From Euleptes europaea (lineage: Eukaryota; Chordata; Lepidosauria; Squamata; Sphaerodactylidae), in the NCBI RefSeq assembly GCF_029931775.1, contig NC_079323.1:531001-595000 (forward strand): a stretch of 64,000 bases of DNA, written 5' to 3'. Every line of letters begins with the position of its first letter. Positions within the stretch are counted from its first letter, which is position 1. The notes beneath the pieces were generated by a model that worked only from the letters and a program-made list of their open reading frames with translations, made no database searches and was not told the DNA's origin. A program made the position numbers and the translations under genes. Of the stretch, positions 35,368 through 47,765 are shown one piece after another.

Positions 35368-35995
35368 TAGAGCTGTGCAAAAACAAAAACAAAAAACAAT
35401 CCTGTAAATTTCAGATTCGGGTTTTATTGGACCTGATTTTTTTCAGGAATCCCAAAAAATGCTGAATTCCCATACCGGAAAATATGGGGATTTGGCTTTT
35501 TCCCAGTTTTTTGAAAAACAGGTCCAATAAAGCCTAAGGGGCTTCCCGTGGCTCCTGGGGGGCATTTTTGCAGGTAGAGCCCCCAGATTTGCAGTGTGGC
35601 TGCAAGGGACTCTCCTTGCAAAAAAACCTGCCTCCTCCATTGAGATACATAGTGAAGTTCCCTCTAAGTCTGAATACAGCCACTTCACTATTTTCTATAG
35701 AGGAGGATGGGGCGACCCCTGCCAAACCCCATAAAATCGGATCCCCTGACCCAAACTTCACCAAACTTGAGGGTTCTTGCAAGGAGTGTCCCTTGCAGCT
35801 ATACCGCAAATTTGGGGACTCCACCTGCAAAAATGCCCCCCAGGAGCCATGGAAAGCCAAAATAGGCAAATTTGGCTTTGCCTTTCTCCCCAGGCTTTGC
35901 CATTCGCTAAACTCGAACCAGAAATTTACCGAAATTGCTTTTTTCGGTATTTTTTTTGGTTTGGGTTTATTGATATGCAGACTCTGCAACACAGT
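35368..35995. mobile_element. Foldback DNA element (MITE-like)
   Basis: Contains long inverted halves: about 35540-35617 (CTCCTGGGGGGCATTTTTGC) against about 35775-35855 (GCAAAAATGCCCCCCAGGAG). The outer parts are A/T-rich. A related, more decayed copy lies at 47880-48815. It has no coding part; a non-autonomous DNA transposon is the best guess. Confidence 0.6.
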
Positions 35996-36979
35996 TGTCC
36001 ATTCCATTGTGAAGGGCATGGGGGGGGGGCGCCTTCATTGCTACATGGAAAGGTGGAGGGAGGGATCTGACTCTTGGCCAATCCAAGCAGCTTTGTTCAA
36101 GATGATGGGTGCTGGCGGAGCTCGTGAGAGGACAGGATGGGTCCCTTTGCCCTCCTCTGCTCTGTCTCCCTCTGAAGGTTATTTCTTTGATGCAAATATT
36201 TGTGTTTTTTTCTTAAGTGGCTGCTTCAGAAGGGATTTTAAAAGTATATTTTCAGCAGACTTTTCAGACAACTATCTCACAGCGTCTGATACCACTGCAG
36301 TCAGAGAGGCTCTGTCTTTAGGCTTACAAACTTTGGAGGGAAGGCACGGGAAGAGAGGGGCAAAGAAAACAGAAAGGCAGCTGATCTGAGAGATTCCCCC
36401 CTATCCAGCCAAGACCAGGCTGAGCTCCCCTCACTGGGGACCATTCCAGAAGGGGGCCCAGTTAGTCTGTAGCCACAAAACAAAGCAGGCCCCCAGAAGC
36501 ACAGAAGAGGACCCCCATTCAGTCAACGCTTTTATCTTCACAGCAGAACAGTGGCTGGTTTAAAACAAGAGCCAACCAGAAGACGCATCCATTTATTCAG
36601 AGGGGGAGCACCTCCAAACATTGTTGATGCAAAGTAAGATTGACATAAAATCAAGATAAGCTGATACAACAGGCAGTTAGAGAGGTATAGCCAAAGATTG
36701 ACTTCCGTAAAGAAGGGGCAAGAGATGCAAGATATGAGCCCCTAGAATGAGCAAGGACTCCTTCAGGGAGAGACCAAATGAGGCTGCAGAATGTAAGTTT
36801 TAATCCATAGTTCGCTTCAAGCCTACAGTAGATTGTACGTTGTGCCTGAGGAAGGCTTATTATTTCAAATATTCCCAAACTGAATCTATTATCCCCTCTT
36901 TATTGGTGGTGGACCCATACTGCTACACACTCTGCCATCTTTTTTACTTTCCTTTCCAGGATACAGGAGACTCTACCTG
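35996..36979. other. Upstream flank of the OR52-like pseudogene
   Basis: No supported gene. A segment at 36640-36870 is open on the minus strand but shows no family marks. A pyrimidine-rich acceptor (TTTACTTTCCTTTCCAG at 36944-36960) just before the receptor fits the usual intron ahead of OR coding exons. Confidence 0.45.
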
Positions 36980-37343
36980 TTGAACAGCACCCATTCCTAT
37001 TCGCCCACCTTCTTCCTTCTGGGTGTCCCTGGGCTACAAACCTTTCACGCCTGGCTCTCCATCCCCTTCTGCCTGGGGTACCTCATCGCCCTGCTGGGGA
37101 ACTCCCCCATCCTCTTCATCGTGAAGACAGAGGCCAGCCTTCACCAGCCCATGTTCTACTTCCTCTCGGTGCTCTCGGCCATTGACCTGGGCCTCTCCAC
37201 GTCCACCCTGCCCAAGATGCTGGCCATCTTCTGGTTTGGCCTCGGGGAGATCAGCTATGAGGCCTGCCTGACCCAGATGTTCTTCATCCACTCCTTCACG
37301 GGCATGGAGTCTGTCGTGCTGGTCTGCATGGCATTTGACATAG
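36980..37343 (+). pseudogene. OR52-like olfactory receptor, truncated after TM3
   Basis: Receptor sequence from [19 protein letters not shown] through TM1 (GNSPILF), LHQPMF, the [14 protein letters not shown] block and [12 protein letters not shown] up to MAFD, then the similarity stops. What follows ([11 protein letters not shown] and on) is not receptor-like. The expected start codon reads TTG at 36980-36982 where ATG is usual, and no other in-frame ATG precedes TM1. About 190 residues including TM4-TM7 are missing. A dead gene copy. Confidence 0.88.
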
Positions 37344-37976
37344 AGAGAGAGGGAGAGAACAACAGCCACGGTGCCAAGAACGCCTGGCTGTACTTCAGAG
37401 GCCGGCTGCACTGCAGAAGGGTGCTGCAGCACTTCGGCTCCTACGGGCGGCAAGAAGAGGAGCCCCCACCCCCCGGCCAGGTGAGCAGCTTGTTAGCAGT
37501 GTCTGGGCTGAGGCAGGGGGCTGTGGGCATCGGGCTGGGTTGAAAGGGTGGGGGTGGTCAGCCGGAGAGCTGAAGTTCCCTGACGGTTAAAGAATGCTAC
37601 TGTGGAGACTGATAGAAGTGAAGCTGGGGGGGGGGGGAGAGACTGGGCTGAGTTCCCCTCATTGTCCCCCCCCCGTTGCAAATTGTCACCTTTTAGTGCA
37701 CCTTTTCCACCAGGTGGATGTGAAAGAAGCTGGGGGAAAGCTGGTTTTTGGCAAGAAAATGGCACCAAGGAGGAAGAATGCTGGCTTCCCCCTTAAAGGG
37801 CCTTTTCATAGAATCATAGAGTTGGAAGGGACCACCAGGGTCATCTAGTCCAACCCCCTGCACAGTGTAGGAAATTCACAACTACCTCCCCCCCTCACAC
37901 CCCCAGTGACCCCTACTACATGCCCAGAAGATGGCCAAGATGCCCTCCCTCTCAGGAACTGCCTAAGGTCATAAGA

Positions 37977-38187
37977 ACATAAGAAAAGCCCTGCTGGATC
38001 AGACCCAGGCCCATCAAGTCCAGCAGTCTGTTCACACAGTGGCCAACCAGGTGCCTCTAGGAAGCCCCCAAACAAGACAACTGCAGCAGCACCATCCTGC
38101 CTGTGTTCCACAGCACTTAATATATTTGGCCTTCTCCTCTGATCCTGGAGAGAATAGGTATGCATCATGACTAGTATCCATTTTGAC
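37977..38187. repeat. Interspersed repeat of the GCCCTGCTGGATCAGACC type
   Basis: Begins TAAGAACATAAGAAAAGCCC and contains CAGTGGCCAACCAGGTGCCT. This repeat type is common in reptile genomes. Its family name was not checked. Confidence 0.55.
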
Positions 38188-38834
38188 TAGTAGCCATGAC
38201 TACAAGAGAATTACACACCCTTAAGGTTGACAATGAGGAAATTGAAATTGTTCAAGACTTTCTATTCCTTGGCTCCACCATCAACCCAAAGGGAGACTGC
38301 AGCCACGAAATCAGAAGGAGATTGAGACTGGGAAGGGCAGCCATGAAGGAGCTAGAAAATATTTTGAAGTGTAAGGATGTGTCACTGGCCACCAAGACTA
38401 GATTAATTCATGCCATTGTATTCCCTATTACTATGTATGGGTGTGAAAGCTGGACAGTGAAGAAAGCTGATAGGAAGAAAATAGATTCCTTTGAAATGTG
38501 GTGTTGGAGGAGAGTGTTACAGATTCCATTGACTGCCAAAAAAACAAATCAGTGGGTTATAGATCAAATCAAGCCTGAACTGACCCTAGAAGCTAAAATG
38601 ACTAAACTGAGGCTGTCGTATTTTGGTCACGTCATGAGACGACAAGAGTCACTGGAAAAGACAGTCATGCTAGGAAAAGTTGAGGGCAGCAGGAAAAGAG
38701 GAAGACCCAGCAAGAGATGGATGGACTCAATAAAGGAAGCCACAGCCTTCAGTTTGCAAGATCTGAGCAAGGCTGTCAAAGACAGGACATTTTGGAGGAC
38801 TTTCATTCATAGGGTCGCCATGACACACACATGA
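38188..38834 (+). mobile_element. BovB (RTE-clade) LINE, C-terminal part
   Basis: An open frame of about 210 residues matches the end of the BovB polyprotein: FLFLGSTINPKGDCSHEIRR, MYGCESWTVKKA, DSFEMWCWRRVLQIP, YFGHVMRRQESLEKTVMLGK and GSRKRGRPSKRWMDSI. The reverse-transcriptase core is absent (5-prime truncated). BovB is plentiful in squamates, which supports the organism call. It still has no stop over its length, so it is fairly young. Confidence 0.92.
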
Positions 38835-39203
38835 ATACCACTCTCCTCCATGAACATGACCAGCATTGCTGACAGATGACCATCAGCTTGTGCTTAAACA
38901 CCTCCAGGTGTCTAGGCAGAAAATCTTTCGATTTAATTGCAACCTGTTGGTTCTGGTCCGACCTTCTGGGGCAACAGAAAACAACTCGGCACCATCCTCT
39001 ATGTGACAGCCCTTCAAGTACTTGAAGATGGCTATCCCATCTTCAAGTCAGGAAGGATCATCCCAGCACTCGACCTCCTTGTAATGCATCATTTGGTGAT
39101 TGGCCGGGAGAGATGGGGCCGGCCAGTCTGAAAGGTGGCCGCACCCCCGCAGGTATGTTTGCCTGCACATGAACCCAGGTTAGGGTTGCCAACCTCTAGG
39201 TAC

Positions 39204-39776
39204 TGATATAAAATTGTGCAATCCTAAGAAAAAAATCTCAGTACACTGCCACAACTTTCCTTTCAAATATATTTCTCTCTCTTTTTTTCTTTTCTTTCCA
39301 AAGTTTCTTAACTTGTCTTAACAATTTATACAACAACAAGGTTATAAGTTCCAATACAGTTTAACTTCACTATACAATTACTTCATTACACTTAATACCT
39401 TCTCAGAATCTTTAACATAAATGAGTACTCCTCGGGAACAACGAAATGCCGGCAGCTAAGTCCTTACTCGCAAGTAAGCAATATAAAGACAATGTTGTGA
39501 GGAACGCTGTACTCCGCACCACTTCCGCGGTCAGGTGATGTGGACTGGTCCAATCACAATGATGGAATCTCGTTCCTGCCGGTGTTTCTCTTTTGGCTGT
39601 AAAAAGCTGTGTATTTTGAATGTGGATCCATTCAATATTCATATACAGCATACAAAGATGTAACAAGATCCCGGTTGCCTCTTGTTTCGCATTGTGTATA
39701 AATAGCTTCTTCAGACCATGTATTAATATTCTGACTGCACCCTTGCAGTTCAAAGGAAGGACATAGAGAAGCTAAT
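39204..39776. repeat. Third copy of the repeat at the centre of the inverted repeat
   Basis: Matches about 4131-4428 in the same orientation and then the complement of the spacer 4429-4681. A short MITE end (AGGGTTGCCAACCTCTAGGT) precedes it. It shows the undisturbed order of this repeat. The stretch TCTGAAGAAGCTAATTATAC near one end resembles Penelope-like element ends, but the family is uncertain. Confidence 0.75.
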
Positions 39777-40465
39777 TATACGCCCCTCCAGACCCCCAGT
39801 CCCCTGGGACAGAAGAAGGTGGCCTTCTGCACCTCACAAGGAGGCTTTCTGGCTTCCCTGACAGCATCCTTGGGAGGGTCATTGCAGGATATGCGAAGCT
39901 TCTTTGGGGAAACGCAGGCAATGTGCTTGGGAGACAGACGGGTGCACCCTGGGGATTGTTGGACTCCAGTCACCACCAGGGGTCAGCCACAATCATTCCC
40001 CCTTTGTCTGGTGTGAGTTGGCCCCCCCTTGACAGCCTTGCATCCAGGGCTGCCCCCCCCCCCACTGAGCCACTTCCCGCTTGCCAGCTGTGCCCAGCTC
40101 TGCTTGTTCTCGCTGGGGGGGTCTTGCTCGGACGTTCTTTTCCAGTTCTGGGCACAGATGATGCAGCTTCCATAATTGCAGGATACGACCGGATCCTTCT
40201 TTTGCTGCTTCTGGGACAGAAATGTCCTGCTGCCGAGTGCGGGAGAGGGGCGGGTCTGAGCTGCCAGTCTGAGCTGCCAGGCTTCCAGGTAGCACCGGGA
40301 CCTAAGCAAGTCAGGGCCCCACGTGGCCTGGGCAGCTGGGCAGGGCCCGTCGTGACGAAAAGCCCTGCCCAGGTTTTTTAAAAGCATTTTTACACTCAAG
40401 CTCAAATTTGAGGGAGCTCCATTGGCCCCACAAGTTAGAGACAAGACATATGTCATTTCCTTCCG
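39777..40465. other. GC-rich stretch without a recognised gene
   Basis: Several overlapping frames are open because stops are rare in GC-rich sequence; none shows a family mark. Confidence 0.45.
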
Positions 40466-40748
40466 TTTAGCTGGAGCGGTGGAGTCTGAGCTGGAGAACC
40501 AAGTGTGATTCCCCCCCCCCCACTCCTCCACACGAGCGGTGGAGGCTAATCTGGGGAACCAGGTTGGTTCCCCCAATCCTCCACATGAAGCCAGCTGGGT
40601 GACCCTGGGCTAGTCACAGCTCTCTCAGCCCCACCTACCTCACGGGGTGTCTACTGTGGGAGGGGAAGGGAAGGAGATTGTAAGCCAGTTTGATTCTTCC
40701 TTAAGTGGTAGAGAAAGTCGGCATAGAAAAACCAACTCTTCTTCATCT
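40466..40748 (+). repeat. tRNA-derived SINE, partial
   Basis: Same family as 7831-8137, lacking part of the head, ending AAAACCAACTCTTCTTCATC. A 9-C run lies near 40510. Confidence 0.75.
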
Positions 40749-40904
40749 ATAGCTGCCAAGTCGGTGTCATCTCCCTGGTTAAGAGTTACTCACTGGGATG
40801 ATCAAAGACCCAGAGTCCCCCCCCCTTTCCCCCTGCAGGAGCAGAAAGGCCCTTCTTCCACTCATGCCAGCTGGGGAGGGGATTTCCCAGGACAGGGGTG
40901 CCCC

Positions 40905-41261
40905 TGTTGGTGTTTGGAAGAAGTATCAGACACCTCAGCGGCGAGTGAATACAGCAGAGTCAGCACGTAGTATAAAAGTGCTATTTTATTATACAGTGAC
41001 AAAATGCTACGCAAAGCATCTACTTCTCACAACCCACACCCCAATACATATATGATACACTTATATACATATCTGGCATAGTCTCCCAGCCAATCAACTG
41101 TTGGCTGCCTTGTCTCCAGGACCATCTAGCTCAGTCCAGTACAAGCCAGTTTTTCTGCTCAGTCATTGAGCTGTCATGTGACACCACCAATCACCTGGCT
41201 GTCACTTAGATCTTTTACATCTTTTACATCTGCTTGCCATGTGCAGTCTTACATGTCAACA
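40905..41261 (-). repeat. 3-prime LTR of the copia element
   Basis: Begins TGTTGGTGTTTGG and ends CATGTCAACA on the plus strand. A purine-rich tract on the minus strand (41262-41271) next to it is the expected start site for second-strand synthesis. Confidence 0.95.
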
Positions 41262-42901
41262 CTCCTCCTAGACTGACATTGCAAGCCCCAATGAATCCCG
41301 AAATTTCACAAATTTCTCCACTGGTAAACATTTAGTAAAAACATCAGCAATGTTGTCACTTGAAGCACAATGTTCCAGTTTTATAAACCCATTGTTCACC
41401 GCTTCCCTGACATTGTTGTATCTTATATTGATATGTTTACTCCTAGTTCTGATGCCTAGGTCTCCTGCCAACTGCTGCGCTGCTGTATTATCACAAAATA
41501 CCCTTACAGGCAGACTCCATTGCAGGTTTAAATCTTTAACCAGTTGTTGTAGCCACTCCAACTGTATCTCACAGTCACTAATGGCTGAGTATTCAGCTTC
41601 ACACGTACTTGTGGAGACGTGAGTTTGTTTCAAAGACTTCCACATGATGAGGGCCCCATGCAGATACACTGCATACCCTGTAGTGGATTTCCCGTCTTCC
41701 CTGTCTCCCCAACTAGCATCACTGTAAACCGTGACTGGCTCCTCCTCATCAGCTTTGAGTTTTAATTTAGCTGAAGAAGTGCCCTTCAGATACCGCAGCA
41801 CTCTCTTTGCTGCTATCCAGTCTTTTTCATAAGGACAAGCACACCTTTGACACAATAAATGTACAGCCATACAAATATCAGGTCTAGTCCAACAAGACAA
41901 GTATAGCAATGACCCCACCAGGGACTGATATAATACCTTGTTGTGGAACTCTTGTCATCCACCTCCCGGGCATACCCTGTTGTCATGGGGGTATCGGTGC
42001 ACTTGGCTTCTGCCATTCCAAATTTCTTTAGAAGCTGTTCAATTTTCTTGGTTTGGTTTAATTCAAAACACCCCTCTGAGTCTCTGGTTATTTCAACCCC
42101 CAGACAGTTTTGAATATTCCCCAAATGCTTCATTTTGAACACACTCCCAGCAGCCTGTTTGAACCACTGCAATTGTTCCTCTGTGTGGAACATCAGGCAG
42201 ATATCGTCCACATAAACCACGAGCACACATTCCGTGTCACCCACGCATTTAGTGAACATGCAAGGATCTGCCACACCTTGCTTGAAACCTAGTTTGATTA
42301 AGGCCTTGCTAAGGCATTGTGACCATGCCCGAGCACTTTGTTTTAAACCATAGATGGCCTTATGCAGTCTCAGCACTCCCAGCTCATCTTTGCTTGCAAA
42401 CCCAGGAATTTGTTCCATATACAATTCCTCGCTCAGATTTGCATTCAGATATGCAGTTGTAAAATCAAAATGATGCACCTGCATACTGTCCCTTGCAGCC
42501 TTGCACAGTGCAGCTTTTAAAGACTCTGATTTTACAGTCAGGGCAAACACCCCGTCAAAATCCTGTCCCTCCCTCTGAGAATAACCCTTGGCCACTAACC
42601 TGGCCTTCCTAAGGATTTTCCCATTAGGCAGATATTTGACTTTGTATAGCCACCTGCACCCAATTGCTTTCTTTTGATCAGGCAGGTGAGTCAGGGAAAA
42701 TACCTTATTATCCTGGAGAGAGTCATACTCTGACTTCATGGCTTCAAGCCAACCCTCTTTCTTTCCCTTCTAGCAACAACACCTCCTGGTAACTTTGTGG
42801 CTCCTTCACATACACATGATTAACATCATTTGTTTCAAAACCATATCTTACAGGAGGAACTCCCTTGTTGCTCCTGCTTGACACTCTAGGCACAGACCTT
42901 C

Positions 42902-45033
42902 TGTGTCGGGCTATGACATAATCATGGTATTTCTATGAACATGTGCAGAATTAATTCCATATAGAGCTTAAACACATCATGCAAACTGAGCCACTATAGA
43001 GGATTGTGTAATGTATAATGAAAGTCTGTGTCATGCTGACAGGCTAGCTCTGTGTCAGGCTGACAGACTACTCTCAAGGTTAGCTCTATCAAAGCTAACT
43101 ACTAAAGTTACTCTGGCTTTGTCCTTGAAGGGGGCAGAGCTGAGCACCTTCCCTTGAAGGGGCAGCGTAAAGCACTTTGTCCATAAAGTGTGCAAAAGTC
43201 ACCTTTCTGACTCAGCTGTCGGATGTCAGAATCTCAAAGGCCTTTTCAAGGTCTCAATAGCTGAAACTGTGCTATTGAGGCATTTAAGTTCTCTTAAAGA
43301 TAAGAGTAACAGGCTTACTTGCTCTTCTGTAATCTGCCCAAGGCTGTCAGTTACTAAAAGATGTTACACAATGACCAAATGTAAACAATGACTCTTTGCA
43401 AGTGACAATGTCAGCTATAATTGTGTTTCATGAGTTATATAGTTAAACGTTGTGCTACAGATTTCTAAGTAGTCTCATTTAATGCGTATTGTCCTATCGA
43501 AGAGGATGGTATAGAAATTAAATATGTAACGTGATCATGTACCTAAGAAATGAGTATTTATACTTTAGGCACAGAGGAATGAAAGGGAAGGATGTCCATA
43601 TTTGGACAATAAGATATCAGAGGACAGGAGCAGATGCCACTAAGCTCCTGGTATCTGATAAGAGAGAATAAAGGTACCCTTTTGAAGGATAAGGAAGAGG
43701 GGATAAAGGAACACTCTTAATGGGTCTAGAAACAGCATAAATACAGCTGCAGAACAGCTAGCACTTTAAGAGTGTTATGACTGACAGACTGCAGCTGTCT
43801 GGAATGACACTTCTCCATCTCAAAAGGCTTGAGATGTAAAACATTGAAACTCTGTCCTTGCGTGGACAATAGTTCTCAGAGATATCTTGAAGTATCAAGA
43901 TCTGGATATTTCAACATATCTTACTTACAGTCTTCTTGTGAGACTGCTCTATTCCTAGAAGAGGATAGAGACCCTTAGAATTCCTATTTTTTGAATGGGA
44001 ATCTAAGTGCAGTGATTTTTCCATGTATTGGAACACTGAGAGTCCATCAGATTTATGGATTCTTACAAACTAAGCCTATTTGGCTTACCAGTGCTAAGAA
44101 GCATCCTGAACACAGGGCTAATAGCTAGACCTCTGAGATTGTGTCAGAACGTCCTCTACTTAACAGAGGGACTTCTGAACCTCCTCAGAGCAAGAGACCA
44201 GAGAAGGGAAAGGAGGCTCTCTGTACTCTGTGAGATATGCACAATGCACATACACAGATTGGCACAGTCAAAGAGACTGTAAACAGCTTTAAGCTAACAC
44301 ATAGTATTTATATATTCAGCATTGCTGTCTAAAACTAGAAAGAGCATGCATAGCATGTACATACACAATGCCTGATCTTAATGATGATCAGTTAAGAATA
44401 TTAATAGAAGTCTTTAAAGGATTCAAGACTTAGCAAATACAGATACTCTGGGATAACTTCATATGTTCTCATAGAGCTTAGATTCTTAAAGGACTCCAGA
44501 TGACACAGATGACACAGCAAGGTATAGTGTGTCTTCTGTACAGAAATGTTATGATGTTTTGAATGATTTAAGTTAGGATGCTTCTAACCAAATCTTTCTT
44601 CAAAGAATTAACCATGTTTTGACAGGATTTCTGTAACCTTATATTCTGAATGAAGGTGCATTGCACTAAGGATACTTTATGAGTATATTCTGACTAAAAT
44701 ACTCCTTTATGGAGGCATAGAGAATGTGAATGATTACTTGCTACATAAACATGTTTAAGACTAATGATGTCTATCCTTATATGATATTTTAAGGCTTTGC
44801 AACCAAAAAGCATATATTATATAATGTAAATAAATGTGTTTTTTATATACTTCTACTCTTGTCCATTATTATAAATTTATTGGCGTGTTCAAGAGATGTC
44901 CTAGGAACAATAACAAGTTTCTAGGAACCGTTGATTCCGGTCTAGTGGTGTCTCGCTGAATAAGATAACATATCCCTTCTCAGGAAGGGGTCCTTTCTAA
45001 GAGTGTAGGCACTTAACGGCCCGAACCGCGACA
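42902..45033 (+). mobile_element. LTR-like insertion within the copia element (fossil)
   Basis: About 2.13 kb starting TGTGTCGGGC and ending CCGCGACA, flanked by CTTC on both sides, in the opposite direction to the host element. It has a TATA-like CATAAATA (43736-43743) and AATAAA (44829-44834) but no coding frame of note, which fits a long solo LTR. The family is unknown. Confidence 0.6.
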
Positions 45034-47408
45034 CTTCCACCTTGTTCACTCTCTGATGGATCTTATCCCAATTACTATTTTCACAGAAATTGGCTGATCT
45101 GCTGTAACTCAGACAATTGTGTTCATTGGCAAACCTGTAGGCTTTCATGCCTGTTTGATACCCAAGGAAAGTGAGCTTTTTGGCTCTAGCTCCTCCTTTC
45201 CTTCTCTGGTTTAAAGGCACATTTACCCAGGCTTTCACCCCAAACACTCTGAGATAGCTCAGACTCGGGTCCTTTTTATACAGTGCCCTGTATGGGATAT
45301 CATCTATGGATCTGGTCCAGATCCGATTAGAAATATAACAAGCTGCCTTTAAAGCCTCTGCCCAAAAAGTCATAGGCAGTTCTGCATCTCGCAGCATGGC
45401 ATACATTTTTGTTTGCAACATCCCACCATGCCTTTCTGCAATACCATTTTCCTGAGGGGTTGAAACATTAGCCACCCTGTGTTGCACACCTTGTTGCTGC
45501 AACCACTTGGCAAATGCATTGGACATGTACTCGCCCCCAAAGTCTGTCTGTAAAGCACTTAGCTCTTGACCAAGCTGCTTCTGTACTCTTCTAGCCCAGT
45601 ACTTGAAGGTCTCAAACACATCTGATTTCTTTTTGATGGGAAACACCCAGGTGAATCTGCTGTGGTCATCTGTTAAAATTAATGCGTACCGGTTCCCTGA
45701 ATGGCTCTCTCTAAAAGGACCTATGACATCGCGATGACATAGCTTTAGAGCTCTTTCAGACCTTCTATCACTGTGTCTAGCCACTGGGTAGGCTTTAGAT
45801 TTGACACTCTTACAGACCTCACAGTCTAGAAACCTTTCACACTTCTTCACTTTCTCTTTACCCAGTAGAGATAGTGTTTTATTTATTGCCTCATATCCAG
45901 AATGAGCTAGACGTCTATGCAATAAATGAATGCAGCTGTCATGCAAGCTTTGATTAAGTACTGTCTTAGCCTTCACATGAACATTCTCCACCACATATAC
46001 ATTATGACATAGCTTCCCTCTCAGAAGCACCTCTCCATTCTTTGCTATCTGGCATGAGTTTTCAGCAAAAGTCACAGTAAACCCTGCATTATCTAATGCA
46101 CAGACACTTAGCAAATTTGTTTCAATAGTTGGCACACAAAGCACCTTTTTAAAGACATAGTCCAGTGCAGGGAACCTCACACTTCCCTCACACACCACAT
46201 CTGCGTTGCTTCCATCAGCCAGGCTTACGTGCTTCAGGCTTGAATTGTGTGCTTCCTGTAATTGCTCCTTACTCTGACAAATGGTTTGTGAAGCTCCAGA
46301 GTCTAGGATCCACATGTCAGTAGAGTCATTAGTCTCTGTCCTCACTAATGACGCTGTCTGGCTTCTGGCTGCGCCTGCTGATGACTGCTCCCCTCGACTC
46401 TTTTTCTTGACGTCAGGGCAGTCGCGTTTTAAATGCCCTTTCTGACCACATAAAAAGCATCTTTTAACTTTTAAAGCCACATGTTGTAAATCCAACGACA
46501 GGTGCTTTTTCTCTGCAAACTTTTCCCTGTTAGCGCAGTAATCCGTCTTATCTTTTCCTCCCTCGGACCGGGCAGGCTTCCCAGATGCCGACGCAATCAA
46601 TCTCTGCTCAAAATCCAACAAACGTCCAGCCGTATACTCCCACGTCTGCTGGCCTGTGTCCAGAGATTCCAAAGAAGTGATTAACATATTGTAATCCTCC
46701 GACAGAGAGCTTAATAGTATGAAGACCTTGTCTTCCTCCAACACAGCTTTCCCCCTCTGTTCCAGCATTTGGAAGCACTCTGCTAAAGAGTTCATGTGCA
46801 ATCTCACTGGCGCTCCACTTTTCAAAACCGTCCAATACATCCTTCGGGTGATAGCCATCAAAGAGCCAGCTGTCTTTTGTACATAAACTTGTTTAAGGGA
46901 ATTCCAAGCTGTTTTCGCCTTCAAAGCTCCCGTAATATAAACAAGCTGGTCGTCTGCCACGCTCAGCACTATGGTTGCTAGTGCCTTCTCATCTTTAATT
47001 ACGTCTTGAGCTGTTTCTGGGTCTGGGAGGTCAGCTACATAATTCCACAACGCCTCTCTCTTGAGATAGTGCTGCATTCGCAATGCCCAGACCTCATAGT
47101 TGGTGGAGGTGAGCTTGTCCACAAGCAACGCTGTAGCCGCCTGTGCCATGTCGTCAGCACCCGGCACCTCAAGCTCTGTATCGCTCTCCTCCTCCGCCCC
47201 CGACAACTCACTGCCAGCAGATAGGCTCGCCTCCTCCTCTGCTCCCGACAATTCACTGCCAGCAGATAGGCTTGCCTTTTCCTCTGCTCCGTCTGAATTC
47301 ACCTCAGACATTCACTCGCTCCCACTGCAGTCCACGGCACTTGTTCCACAGATAAACCTCTGTTCAGAACCTCCAGCACCTAGCGCAGTCGTTCTGGGCC
47401 CATAGCCC

Positions 47409-47765
47409 TGTTGGTGTTTGGAAGAAGTATCAGACACCTCAGTGGCGAGTGAATACAGCAGAGTCAGCACGTAGTATAAAAGTGCTATTTTATTATACAG
47501 TGACAAAATGCTACGCAAAGCATCTACTTCTCACAACCCACACCCCAATACATATATGATACACTTATATACATATCTGGCATAGTCTCCCAGCCAATCA
47601 ACTGTTGGCTGCCTTGTCTCCAGGACTATCTAGCTCAGTCCAGTACAAGCCAGTTTTTCTGCTCAGTCATTGAGCTGTCATGTGACACCACCAATCACCT
47701 GGCTGTCACTTAGATCTTTTACATCTTTTACATCTGCTTGCCATGTGCAGTCTTACATGTCAACA
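47409..47765 (-). repeat. 5-prime LTR of the copia element, with adjoining primer site
   Basis: Same length and ends as the other LTR. The bases just inside (47394-47405 on the plus strand, CTGGGCCCATAG) match the anticodon stem-loop of initiator methionine tRNA, the half-tRNA primer known from Drosophila copia. Confidence 0.93.

Larger units (their letters stand above)
37806..39080 (-). mobile_element. CR1 LINE 3-prime end split by nested repeats
   Basis: The CR1 tail (minus) at 37806-37976 continues at about 38860-39080, as judged from the undisturbed copy at 3208-3605. The gap of about 885 bp holds an AAGAACATAAGAA-type repeat and a BovB end, so CR1 is the oldest layer here. Confidence 0.75.
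40905..47765 (-). mobile_element. Ty1/copia LTR retrotransposon (fossil, young, split by an insertion)
   Basis: 357-bp LTRs at 40905-41261 and 47409-47765 differ at about two sites, and GCCCC repeats at both outer flanks (40900-40904 and 47766-47770). The order on the minus strand is gag with a zinc knuckle (to about 46430), protease (about 46300), integrase (about 45900-45050), reverse transcriptase (about 42740-42000) and RNase H (about 41750-41270), with integrase ahead of reverse transcriptase, which defines the copia group. It is broken by one 2.1-kb insertion (42902-45033) and perhaps one or two further lesions. The LTR similarity suggests recent arrival. Confidence 0.93.

Noticed and set aside
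39983-40576. 197-codon minus-strand frame near 40 kb
   Set aside because: It overlaps a SINE and GC-rich sequence and has no recognisable domain.
40905-47765. CRISPR array or prokaryotic origin for any part of the window
   Set aside because: Introns, SINEs, LINEs, LTR elements and olfactory receptors show a vertebrate nuclear genome; no regularly spaced short repeats of CRISPR type were seen.
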